From an uncultured Rhodoplanes sp. (lineage in GTDB: Bacteria; Pseudomonadota; Alphaproteobacteria; Rhizobiales; Xanthobacteraceae), in NCBI GenBank assembly GCA_936924235.1, contig CAKZHN010000325.1, forward strand, positions 1 through 5,053: a stretch of DNA of 5,053 nt, in the 5' to 3' direction. A program made the translations under genes and the position numbers. The notes below the pieces were generated by a model, which did no database searches, was not told the origin of the DNA, and saw only the letters and a list, made by a program, of their open reading frames with translations. Below, in pieces: positions 1 to 4,558 of this stretch. Numbering within the stretch: position 1 is the stretch's first letter; the number at the start of each line of letters is the position of its first letter.

Positions 1-1139
1 GGCGGCGGCGCTGGGGGCGGCGGCGGTGGCGGCGACTGAATCGTCGTCTTGACGACAATGACCGGCTTGTCGCTGGTCGGGTTTTGATTGGGTGGCGGCG
101 GAGTCGGCCCCTGCGGATCGCCTGGGCCCTGCTGCTGTTGTTGTTGCTGTTGTTGCTGTTGTTGCTGTGGCGGGCTCGGCGGAACGGGCTGCACTGCGAG
201 AATCTGCTGGCCGAGATTCTGCGTCTGGAATGCCTGCTGCACACCCTGGAGCGACAGCGCCAGTTCTTGCGGCGTCTTCTGCACCACCTGCGCCAGCGCC
301 TGCAGCGGGCCCGCCGCGGTGACGATCGTCGCGTTGTTGGCGTTGTTGACGGTGCCGATGAGCTGGCCGCTCAGCGAATAAATGTTGAACGAACCGACGC
401 GGCCGCCCGGCTCGACCAGCACCGACATCTTGGTCTGGCCGTTGTTGACGTCGATGTCGACCTGCACCGCGGTGCCGCGGATGCCCATGGTGGCGACCGG
501 CGTGCCGACCTTCATGTCGCCGGTGTGCGCCACCTCGCCGGCGATGAAGGTGATCGAGCCCTGAACGAGATTGATCAGCGCCGAATTCACCGAGCCCGGC
601 GCCGGATTGTAGACGAACTCGTTCAGCACCATCCGCGCGTTGGCGGACAGGTTGAAGGTCGAACCGTCGCCGAAGATGACGCCGACCGCAGAGTTGCCGC
701 CGGCGGTCTGCACGACGTCGCCCTTGTAGACCGCGTCGCCGACATTGAGCGTGACGGCGACGCCGTTCCGCACCGCAGTCGCGCCGCCCTGCGCGGTCGC
801 GACGCGGCCGATGGGCTGCGCGTCGCTGGGCGCAGGCGCGCCGGCCTGGGCGTACTGCCCGGGCGCCAGCGGTCCGGCCAGCGCCGCGACGATGTCGCCG
901 GTCAGCGCCGCACCGTCAGGCGCGAACAGCGTCGGCAGCCGGTCGTGATCGAAATAACCGGGGATGACGAGCTTGTGCCCGTCCTGTCCCGTCAGGGTCA
1001 GGTCCGATCCGGTGCGCTTGAAGTCGGCGTGAAACAGAAACTCGGCATCCGGGATCGTCACATGCCCGCTATCGGCTGTGTCGATCAGGGCCGCGCGCGT
1101 AACGTCAATAAGGTCCGATGCCTTACCGGGCGTATTCAT
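1..1139 (-). CDS. FecR-domain protein, N-terminal part (3' end beyond the window)
   Basis: An uninterrupted minus-strand frame runs from ATG at 1139 off the left edge (379 complete codons). The codon just before the ATG is an in-frame TAA, so the start cannot lie further upstream. No good Shine-Dalgarno is visible. The protein opens MNTPGKASDLIDVTR with no signal peptide or membrane segment. Residues about 110-230 fit a FecR-type beta domain: GRVATAQGG, then LNVGDAVYKGDVVQTA, GVIFGDGSTFNL, LVQGSITFIAGEV and VGTPVATMGIRGTAVQVD. After it come a TAAG tetrapeptide (274-277), a Gln/Ala-rich helical-looking stretch (about 278-315), 13 glutamines (325-337) and a proline-rich linker still continuing at the edge. 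FecR domains in large signal-less proteins are common at the N-termini of alphaproteobacterial surface or type I-secreted repeat proteins; whether this is one depends on the unseen C-terminus. It is not a classical FecR anti-sigma regulator, which would have a membrane segment and a sigma-factor neighbour. Family assignment is fairly firm; function is open. Confidence 0.85.
   Translation of the reverse strand, partial: MNTPGKASDLIDVTRAALIDTADSGHVTIPDAEFLFHADFKRTGSDLTLTGQDGHKLVIPGYFDHDRLPTLFAPDGAALTGDIVAALAGPLAPGQYAQAGAPAPSDAQPIGRVATAQGGATAVRNGVAVTLNVGDAVYKGDVVQTAGGNSAVGVIFGDGSTFNLSANARMVLNEFVYNPAPGSVNSALINLVQGSITFIAGEVAHTGDMKVGTPVATMGIRGTAVQVDIDVNNGQTKMSVLVEPGGRVGSFNIYSLSGQLIGTVNNANNATIVTAAGPLQALAQVVQKTPQELALSLQGVQQAFQTQNLGQQILAVQPVPPSPPQQQQQQQQQQQQQGPGDPQGPTPPPPNQNPTSDKPVIVVKTTIQSPPPPPPPAPP
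129..167 (-). repeat. Polyglutamine CAG/CAA codon run in the FecR-domain protein
   Basis: Thirteen consecutive Gln codons (residues 325-337), a mixture of CAG and CAA read on the minus strand. They lie between a PSPP segment and GPGDPQGPTPPPP. The mixed codons argue against a pure slippage tract, yet a 39-base trinucleotide run can still vary in length between strains. It probably acts as a flexible linker between the FecR domain and whatever follows. Confidence 0.9.
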
Positions 1140-1265
1140 TTAAATATCCGATCGGCTCGAAAAGAATGAGCCGCCAACGCAAATCTGGACATCACGCCTT
1201 CCCCCAAGGCAGTGCACCACTTCAAAAAACGCGACTTGAAATTCCCAACCCACACCGACGAAATG

Positions 1266-1280
1266 TTAATCAATTATTAG
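1266..1280. promoter_or_regulatory. Near-consensus CtrA-type site upstream of the FecR-domain gene
   Basis: The plus strand reads TTAA, seven bases, then TTAG. The CtrA box of alphaproteobacteria is TTAA-N7-TTAA, so this matches seven of eight defined bases with exact spacing. It sits in an AT-rich island about 127 bases upstream of the FecR-domain start. CtrA control of a cell-surface gene would be plausible, but a site this short can occur by chance in AT-rich DNA. Confidence 0.35.
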
Positions 1281-1362
1281 CACTTTTTCGGCGGTACCGG
1301 CAAACTCCTGGGTGCCCGACCGATCGCGTTTTGTGCCTTTCCACACATCAGGTTAACCAGGC

Positions 1363-1384
1363 GCGGCCGGCCCGCTCCGGCCGC
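1363..1384 (-). terminator. GC-rich hairpin downstream of the Crp-type gene
   Basis: GCGGCCGG and CCGGCCGC form a perfect 8-bp stem with a 6-base loop, about 92 bases past the stop of the minus-strand Crp-type gene. No T-tract follows on the minus strand, so this is either a weak intrinsic terminator or a structure that stabilises the RNA end. The evidence is the fold and its position only. Confidence 0.35.
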
Positions 1385-1476
1385 CGAAGATCGCGATGTG
1401 CCAATTCGGCTCGTGTTCCCAGGAGGAACCCGTTCAGGATCGGATTTCGTGGCGTTTGGGCCCCGATTTCAGGCTG

Positions 1477-2241
1477 TCAGGCCTCGGCCAGCCTCTTCAA
1501 GGCCGCTAGGTCGTCGATGGTGAGCACTCCGCCATTCAGCCGGATGATGCCATCGTTGCGAAGCGTACCAATGACCCGACCGACATGGATCACCGTCATG
1601 CCGGTGGCGTCCGCGATGTGCTGCTGGCGGAGCGGCATGTCGAACGACATGCCGGAGACCAGCCCCAGGGGCTGGAGCCGGCTTTTCAGTTGCAGAAGCA
1701 GCCGCGCAATTCGTTCCTCGGCGCGACGCCGGCCGAGGTCGGTCGCCAGCTCCTCGAGCTCGGCCTTCTCGGCAAGGCATCCCGAGATCAACACACGCAG
1801 CAGCTCAGGATCCTGAGCCAGGATGGCGGAAGCCTCGGTACGCCGGTAGACGGCATAGCGGACGTCGGTGATCGCCTCCACGAAGAAGCTCAGCCGGTCG
1901 GCAAACACCGCGCCGGCTGAGATCAGCTCGCCCGGCAGGATGAACGACAGAATCTGCCGCCGGCCGTCGGGCAACCGCCGCACGCGAGCAGCCCAGCCCG
2001 CATGGACGATCGGGATGCCGGCGAGAACGTCACCCGCCCGGTAGACGGTATGCCGAGCCCGGACGAGCTGCCGCTCCTGCTGCAAGGAGGTCCATGGCGC
2101 CGCCGCTCGCAGTTTCTCCGACCCCGCGACGTCGGCGCCGACGTTGGTCCCTTGGAGACCCGCTCCTACGCCGTCCGATCCGACAACGCGGGGCGGTTCT
2201 GGGAACGTCGACTCGCCTGCGCGGCGTGCTTCCAGAGTCAT
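1477..2241 (-). CDS. Crp/Fnr-family transcriptional regulator
   Basis: This is a 254-residue DNA-binding regulator, a normal length for the family. Residues about 55-135 form the cyclic-nucleotide-binding-type beta roll (HTVYRAGDVLAGIPIVHAGW, then RRLPDGRRQILSFILPGELI). A long dimerisation helix follows, and residues about 172-254 are the winged helix-turn-helix (AEERIARLLLQL, then QQHIADATGMTVIHVGRVIG and LRNDGIIRL). Only one cysteine is present (C155), so an FNR-type Fe-S sensor is excluded. In the recognition helix the Glu usual in both FNR (TVETISR) and CRP (SRETVGR) is replaced (TVIHVGR), so the operator is probably neither a standard FNR nor CRP box. The frame stays open to an ATG at 2469 (330 residues), but that extra N-terminus looks unlike the family. 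ATG 2241 was chosen; ATG 2265 is the nearest alternative, and neither has a strong ribosome site. The ligand and targets are not visible. It is transcribed away from the receiver gene at 2713, so it may or may not control the motility genes. Confidence 0.88.
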   Translation of the reverse strand: MTLEARRAGESTFPEPPRVVGSDGVGAGLQGTNVGADVAGSEKLRAAAPWTSLQQERQLVRARHTVYRAGDVLAGIPIVHAGWAARVRRLPDGRRQILSFILPGELISAGAVFADRLSFFVEAITDVRYAVYRRTEASAILAQDPELLRVLISGCLAEKAELEELATDLGRRRAEERIARLLLQLKSRLQPLGLVSGMSFDMPLRQQHIADATGMTVIHVGRVIGTLRNDGIIRLNGGVLTIDDLAALKRLAEA

Positions 2242-2363
2242 GAATTCCGGGTTGGCTCGTTGCATCGCTATCGCCAGATCGGCCTGGCCGCCACGCACCC
2301 CGATACACCCGTCATCTGATTCGCGCGGCTGGATTTCGCGCGTTTGATTCGTGTGGCCCCGCT

Positions 2364-2380
2364 CCTGCTGCGACAGCAGG
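2364..2380. repeat. Perfect inverted repeat CCTGCTG-CGA-CAGCAGG
   Basis: A 7-bp perfect stem with a 3-base loop lies about 120 bases upstream of the chosen Crp-type start. On the plus strand it is followed by GTTTATCC. It could be a leader hairpin in the Crp-type mRNA or an operator, including one for autoregulation. No function can be assigned from sequence. Confidence 0.4.
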
Positions 2381-2567
2381 TTTATCCGGTCAGGCCGCAC
2401 AACCGCGAATCGATACTGCAAAAGCAATATAGCAGGTTGGTTTCCTGTTAACGCATCGGGCAGCAACAAAGGTTGCCATCAAATATCAGCCTTGATTGAG
2501 ACCGAGCGTGTCTGGTCGCTTCCGAAGCCTCTTGCCGTCCGCGTTTCCGGGCGGAATTGGCAATTTG

Positions 2568-2591
2568 TTAACCATATCCGCCTGAATATGG
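2568..2591. promoter_or_regulatory. TTAACCAT motif overlapping a 20-base inverted repeat
   Basis: TTAACCAT (2568-2575) is the 8-base motif associated with CtrA-regulated promoters in Caulobacter and relatives. It overlaps a perfect inverted repeat, CCATAT (2572-2577) and ATATGG (2586-2591), separated by 8 bases. The element lies about 120-145 bases upstream of the receiver gene, in the right place to regulate it. Control of a chemotaxis-type gene by CtrA fits what is known of alphaproteobacteria; no binding is shown here. Confidence 0.4.
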
Positions 2592-2712
2592 CATCGCAGG
2601 GGGCCGGGATTTCGCAAGACCGCATCTTCGGCGGCCTGCTGGCGCGGTGCTCTGCCAAACGCAATGGATGCGGCTGCTGTTCTGCTTCCGCATCCCGTCA
2701 GATCGTCTGCCG

Positions 2713-3303
2713 ATGACCGAGAAACAAAAAACCACGATCAATATCCGAGGTCTGACGTTTCTCATCGCGGACTCGAACGCGTATTTCTCATCGTTGTGCC
2801 ACAGCATCCTTCGCGGCTTCGGCGCGACCCGGGTGATCGAGGTGCGCGACGCCGACGACGCCCGCAAGGCCCTGGTCCAGCACAAGATCGACCTGATGCT
2901 GTGCGATCAGCGGCTGCCGCCGACCGGCGGCCTCGAATTCACCCGTTGGCTGCGCGCCGATCCCACCAACGAATTCCGCACAATTCCGATCCTGCTGATG
3001 ACCAGCGATACGCGCTCGACGATCGTCGCCAACGCGCGCGACTGCGGCGCCAACATGGTCCTGGTGAAGCCGGTGTCGCCCGCGAGCCTCTACGACCGGC
3101 TGGTCTGGATCGCATTCAATCCGCGCAAGTTCATCGACTCGAAAGACTATTTCGGGCCCGACCGGCGCTTCAAAATCGAGGGTTATCCGAACGGCGTGGG
3201 CCGTCGCGCTGGCGACAAGGCTGTTGACCTCGGCAACGCGGCCGGACCTGCGCTGTCGCAAAGCGACATCGATGCTCTTCTCAAGGCCACCAGAAACGGC
3301 TGA
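2713..3303 (+). CDS. CheY-like receiver protein with GPDRR motif and FliM-like C-terminal tail
   Basis: This 196-residue protein has a single receiver domain (about 14-134) and a 60-residue tail, with no DNA-binding or enzymatic output domain. Receiver residues are present: D65 as phospho-acceptor (LMLCDQRLP), T97 (LLMTSD) and K119 (VLVKPVSP). The first acidic-pocket position is reduced, with FLIADSN carrying only D20 where DD or ED is usual, so metal binding may be weaker. The tail contains DYFGPDRRFK (145-154), a motif recurring in alphaproteobacterial signalling proteins, and ends ALSQSDIDALLKATRNG (180-196). LSQSDIDALL closely matches the CheY-binding N-terminal peptide of FliM (LSQAEIDALL in E. 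coli). The start at 2713 gives a normal receiver N-terminus; ATG 2647 and ATG 2668 are in frame but add unrelated sequence, and no start has a clear ribosome site. The next gene begins 5 bases after the stop, so the two are probably co-translated. A role in motility or chemotaxis is inferred from the tail and from the nearby cheY. Confidence 0.88.
   Translation: MTEKQKTTINIRGLTFLIADSNAYFSSLCHSILRGFGATRVIEVRDADDARKALVQHKIDLMLCDQRLPPTGGLEFTRWLRADPTNEFRTIPILLMTSDTRSTIVANARDCGANMVLVKPVSPASLYDRLVWIAFNPRKFIDSKDYFGPDRRFKIEGYPNGVGRRAGDKAVDLGNAAGPALSQSDIDALLKATRNG
3148..3168 (+). other. YFGPDRR motif after the receiver domain
   Basis: Residues 146-152 of the receiver protein. Short G-P-D-R-R motifs with a preceding aromatic recur in alphaproteobacterial signalling and motility proteins; their role is not established as far as I know. 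Together with FKIEGYPNGVGRRAGD that follows, it makes a basic, glycine-rich linker between the receiver and the FliM-like tail. Confidence 0.6.
3253..3282 (+). other. FliM-like CheY-docking peptide LSQSDIDALL
   Basis: Residues 181-190 of the receiver protein. The match to the FliM/FliY N-terminal motif (LSQxEIDALL) is close to complete; the only conservative change is Asp for Glu before IDALL. In FliM and Bacillus FliY this peptide binds phosphorylated CheY. Here it sits at the C-terminus of a receiver, so it could bind CheY-P in trans or the protein's own receiver in cis. The motif is seen directly; the binding is inference. Confidence 0.65.
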
Positions 3304-3308
3304 TTCCC

Positions 3309-3851
3309 ATGAGCAAGCTTGACGACGGCGAAGCCCGCGAATTCCACGTCGAGACCAAGTTCCAGCAATACGCCAAACGGCCGGGCGGCATTCCCCGCGA
3401 GCAGGCGGTCGTCAACGCGCAGACGACCGTCGCGGCGCTGAAGCCGAACTTCGAGACCTGGATCGACGACGAAATGGCCAAGCTGATGAAGATCATTCCG
3501 GAGGAAGGTCCGGATATCGACGACAGCGCCTGGATGAACGCAGCCGACGTCCACTGTCAGCGGCTGGCCGATGTCTCCGCCACGATGGGCTACGACTTCG
3601 TGTCCTACGTCGCCAACAACCTGTGCCTGATGTTCGAAGCGATCAAGCGCGGCGCCGACTACCGGCGCGACGTCATGATCTGCCATCTCGACGCCATGGC
3701 GCTCGGGCGCAAGGACCGGTTCGCGCGGATGAAGCCGGAAGATGTTCCGGATCTCACCGACGGCCTGCGCCGCGTTCTGGACTCGCCGAATTTGAAAGCC
3801 AGGCGCAATGGCGCGAACGCCCTGCCGCCTGGCTCAAGCTCCGAATCCTGA
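3309..3851 (+). CDS. Unrecognised 180-residue soluble protein paired with the receiver gene
   Basis: I do not recognise a named family. The protein is rich in charged residues, has no signal peptide or membrane segment, and looks mainly helical. Segments are VNAQTTVAALKPNFETWIDD (35-54), a probable amphipathic helix; an acidic stretch EEGPDIDDS (65-73); a helical core with ADVHCQRLADVSATMGYDF (79-97) and VANNLCLMFEAIKRG (101-115); and a basic then Ser-rich tail ending GSSSES. The core contains D80-x-x-x-Q84, the CheZ catalytic spacing, though the surrounding residues do not otherwise resemble CheZ. It starts 5 bases after the receiver stop with no strong ribosome site of its own, which suggests translational coupling and a shared pathway. 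Plausible roles are a phosphatase for, or a binding partner of, the upstream receiver. The gene is real by its length, its codon use and its place directly after the receiver gene; its function is unknown. Confidence 0.82.
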   Translation: MSKLDDGEAREFHVETKFQQYAKRPGGIPREQAVVNAQTTVAALKPNFETWIDDEMAKLMKIIPEEGPDIDDSAWMNAADVHCQRLADVSATMGYDFVSYVANNLCLMFEAIKRGADYRRDVMICHLDAMALGRKDRFARMKPEDVPDLTDGLRRVLDSPNLKARRNGANALPPGSSSES

Positions 3852-3864
3852 CCGGATCGCCGCC

Positions 3865-3880
3865 GCCCGCAGCTACGGGC
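3865..3880. terminator. Short hairpin between convergent genes
   Basis: GCCCG and CGGGC form a 5-bp stem with a 6-base loop in the 37-base gap between two convergent stop codons. It has no proper T-tract on either strand. Position favours a weak bidirectional terminator; the structure alone is marginal. Confidence 0.35.
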
Positions 3881-3888
3881 AACCGGGC

Positions 3889-4314
3889 TTAGAACACCAT
3901 CTCTTCGGGCATCGGCTCGACCGGCTCCGGCTGCGACGCGCCGAGGCAGGCCAGCAGCCGCCGCTTCACGTCGGTCAGCATGATGCCGGACACGCACTCC
4001 TGCTCCCACTGCGCCGTGTCGGCCAGGCGGCCTTCTGCGGACGCCGAGGCGCAATGGGTGATCATTTCCTTGATCGCCGAGAATTCCTGATGAAGCCGGT
4101 CGAAGTTCTGCAGCTGCTGGATCAGCTCGAAGTCCGCGGCGTTGCCGCGCATCAGCACGGTCTGGGTGACCTTGCCGCTGGCGTTTTCAAACCGGTCGAG
4201 CGTCTCGCAGAGCACCGTGGAGACCGCATTGAGCAGCCGGCCCACCCCCGAGAACTGATCCGGAACCAGACCATCGATTTCGCCAACACACGTAGCTTCC
4301 TGAAGCGCGCTCAT
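3889..4314 (-). CDS. Candidate CheZ-like CheY-P phosphatase (D-x-x-x-Q helical protein)
   Basis: This is a 141-residue helical protein without signal peptide or membrane segment. A predicted long helix (about 58-87) contains LIQQLQNFDRLHQEFSAIKE, with D72 and Q76 in the D-x-x-x-Q spacing of the CheZ active site (E. coli CheZ D143 and Q147, in DLTGQ). The preceding helix (23-56, GVGRLLNAVSTVLCETLDRF) could form the other arm of a CheZ-type hairpin. The C-terminus is PEPVEPMPEEMVF, a Pro/acidic linker ending in acidic residues, hydrophobics and a final Phe. E. coli CheZ docks CheY with a comparable acidic tail ending DLLDSLGF. The protein is much shorter than E. coli CheZ (about 214 residues). 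ATG 4314 has a GCAGGGAAAC ribosome site at short spacing; ATG 4338, 8 codons upstream, is possible but has AAGGAA directly against it. It lies 244 bases downstream of cheY on the same strand. Phosphatase function is inferred from the motif, tail and neighbour; overall similarity to CheZ is weak. Confidence 0.8.
   Translation of the reverse strand: MSALQEATCVGEIDGLVPDQFSGVGRLLNAVSTVLCETLDRFENASGKVTQTVLMRGNAADFELIQQLQNFDRLHQEFSAIKEMITHCASASAEGRLADTAQWEQECVSGIMLTDVKRRLLACLGASQPEPVEPMPEEMVF
4087..4101 (-). other. Putative phosphatase motif D-x-x-x-Q
   Basis: Codons for D72-R-L-H-Q76 of the candidate phosphatase, inside a predicted long helix preceded by LQNF. In CheZ the Asp salt-bridges to CheY and the Gln positions the attacking water. 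The spacing is seen; the catalytic assignment is inferred. Confidence 0.5.
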
Positions 4315-4440
4315 GTTTCCCTGCCGTTGACGCCACATTTCCTTGGCGCCGAACGCACATGGTCCCCCGGCGCGACGGCCACGCTAGGCGGTCGCGGTGT
4401 GAATAGTCTTAAAACTGTCGGAGAAGGCAGGCGGTCTTGC

Positions 4441-4463
4441 GGCGCGGTGGTAAACGCCGCGCC
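4441..4463. repeat. Inverted repeat GGCGCGG / CCGCGCC
   Basis: A 7-bp perfect stem with a 9-base AT-containing loop, in the 244-base gap between cheY and the candidate phosphatase gene. It could be an mRNA structure of a read-through transcript or an operator for the downstream gene. Nothing in the sequence decides between these. Confidence 0.35.
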
Positions 4464-4526
4464 TACGGAATCATGCGGATTTTAACTGCAGCCGCTGCGT
4501 AAGGAGATCGTTCACCATGGGCCGGT

Positions 4527-4552
4527 GGCCGCCGGCGCGTCGGCCGGCGGCC
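4527..4552 (-). terminator. Strong GC hairpin just after cheY
   Basis: GGCCGCCGGC and GCCGGCGGCC form a perfect 10-bp all-GC stem with a 6-base loop, beginning 6 bases past the cheY stop on the minus strand. There is no T-tract after it, so termination may be partial. Position and stability make a terminator or a transcript-end structure the best call. If so, the downstream candidate phosphatase is expressed at a different level from cheY or from its own promoter. Confidence 0.55.
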
Positions 4553-4558
4553 TGAGGA

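Larger units (their letters stand above)
1140..1476. other. Gene-free stretch upstream of the FecR-domain gene
   Basis: These 337 bases separate the start of the FecR-domain gene from the stop of the Crp-type gene, both on the minus strand. I see no convincing coding frame. The stretch holds an AT-rich island at about 1261-1290, which is unusual against the GC-rich surroundings, a GGTTAACC palindrome at 1351-1358, and a GC-rich hairpin at 1363-1384. The likely content is the 3' end and terminator of the Crp-type gene followed by the promoter of the FecR-domain gene. No confident -35/-10 pair could be assigned. Confidence 0.6.
2242..2712. other. Divergent regulatory region between the Crp-type gene and the receiver gene
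   Basis: This stretch of 471 bases lies between two divergent genes. Frames through it are poor protein candidates, although the Crp-type frame is technically open up to 2469. It contains a direct repeat TTCGCGCG (2320-2327 and 2335-2342), a perfect hairpin at 2364-2380, a TATATT on the minus strand (complement of 2427-2432) that could be a -10 box for the Crp-type gene, and the TTAACCAT/inverted-repeat element at 2568-2591. Promoters for both genes must lie here unless transcription enters from elsewhere; the exact boxes are not certain. Confidence 0.5.

Noticed and set aside
84..1169. Long plus-strand frame of 361 codons at the left end
   Set aside because: It is the antisense shadow of the FecR-domain gene. 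Its translation is low-complexity (Leu-rich from the polyglutamine codons, then Arg/Asp/Val-rich) and fits no family, while the minus strand gives a clean FecR domain.
2434..2447. GG-N10-GC on the minus strand as a sigma-54 promoter for the Crp-type gene
   Set aside because: Only the two invariant dinucleotides match well; TGGCAC and TTGCW are poorly conserved, and such spacing is frequent in GC-rich DNA.
2242..2469. N-terminal extension of the Crp-type gene to ATG 2469 (330 residues)
   Set aside because: The extra 76 residues do not resemble Crp/Fnr N-termini and would cover the hairpin and repeats of the divergent upstream region. The 254-residue form is a normal family length.
2479..2496. 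ATCAA and TTGAT pair resembling an FNR/FixK box
   Set aside because: The half-sites are in the reverse order and 8 bases apart instead of TTGAT-N4-ATCAA, so this is not a valid FNR-type box.
2647..2712. Earlier in-frame start of the receiver gene at 2647 or 2668
   Set aside because: The added residues (MLCQTQWMRLLFCF...) are not typical of a receiver N-terminus and have no supporting ribosome site.
2788..3686. Minus-strand frames opposite the receiver and its partner gene
   Set aside because: They are compositional shadows in GC-rich DNA; the plus-strand frames carry recognisable receiver residues.
3808..4485. Plus-strand frame of 225 codons across the candidate phosphatase gene
   Set aside because: His/Arg/Gly-rich translation with no domain. 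It overlaps the end of the 180-residue gene and is antisense to the better-supported minus-strand gene.
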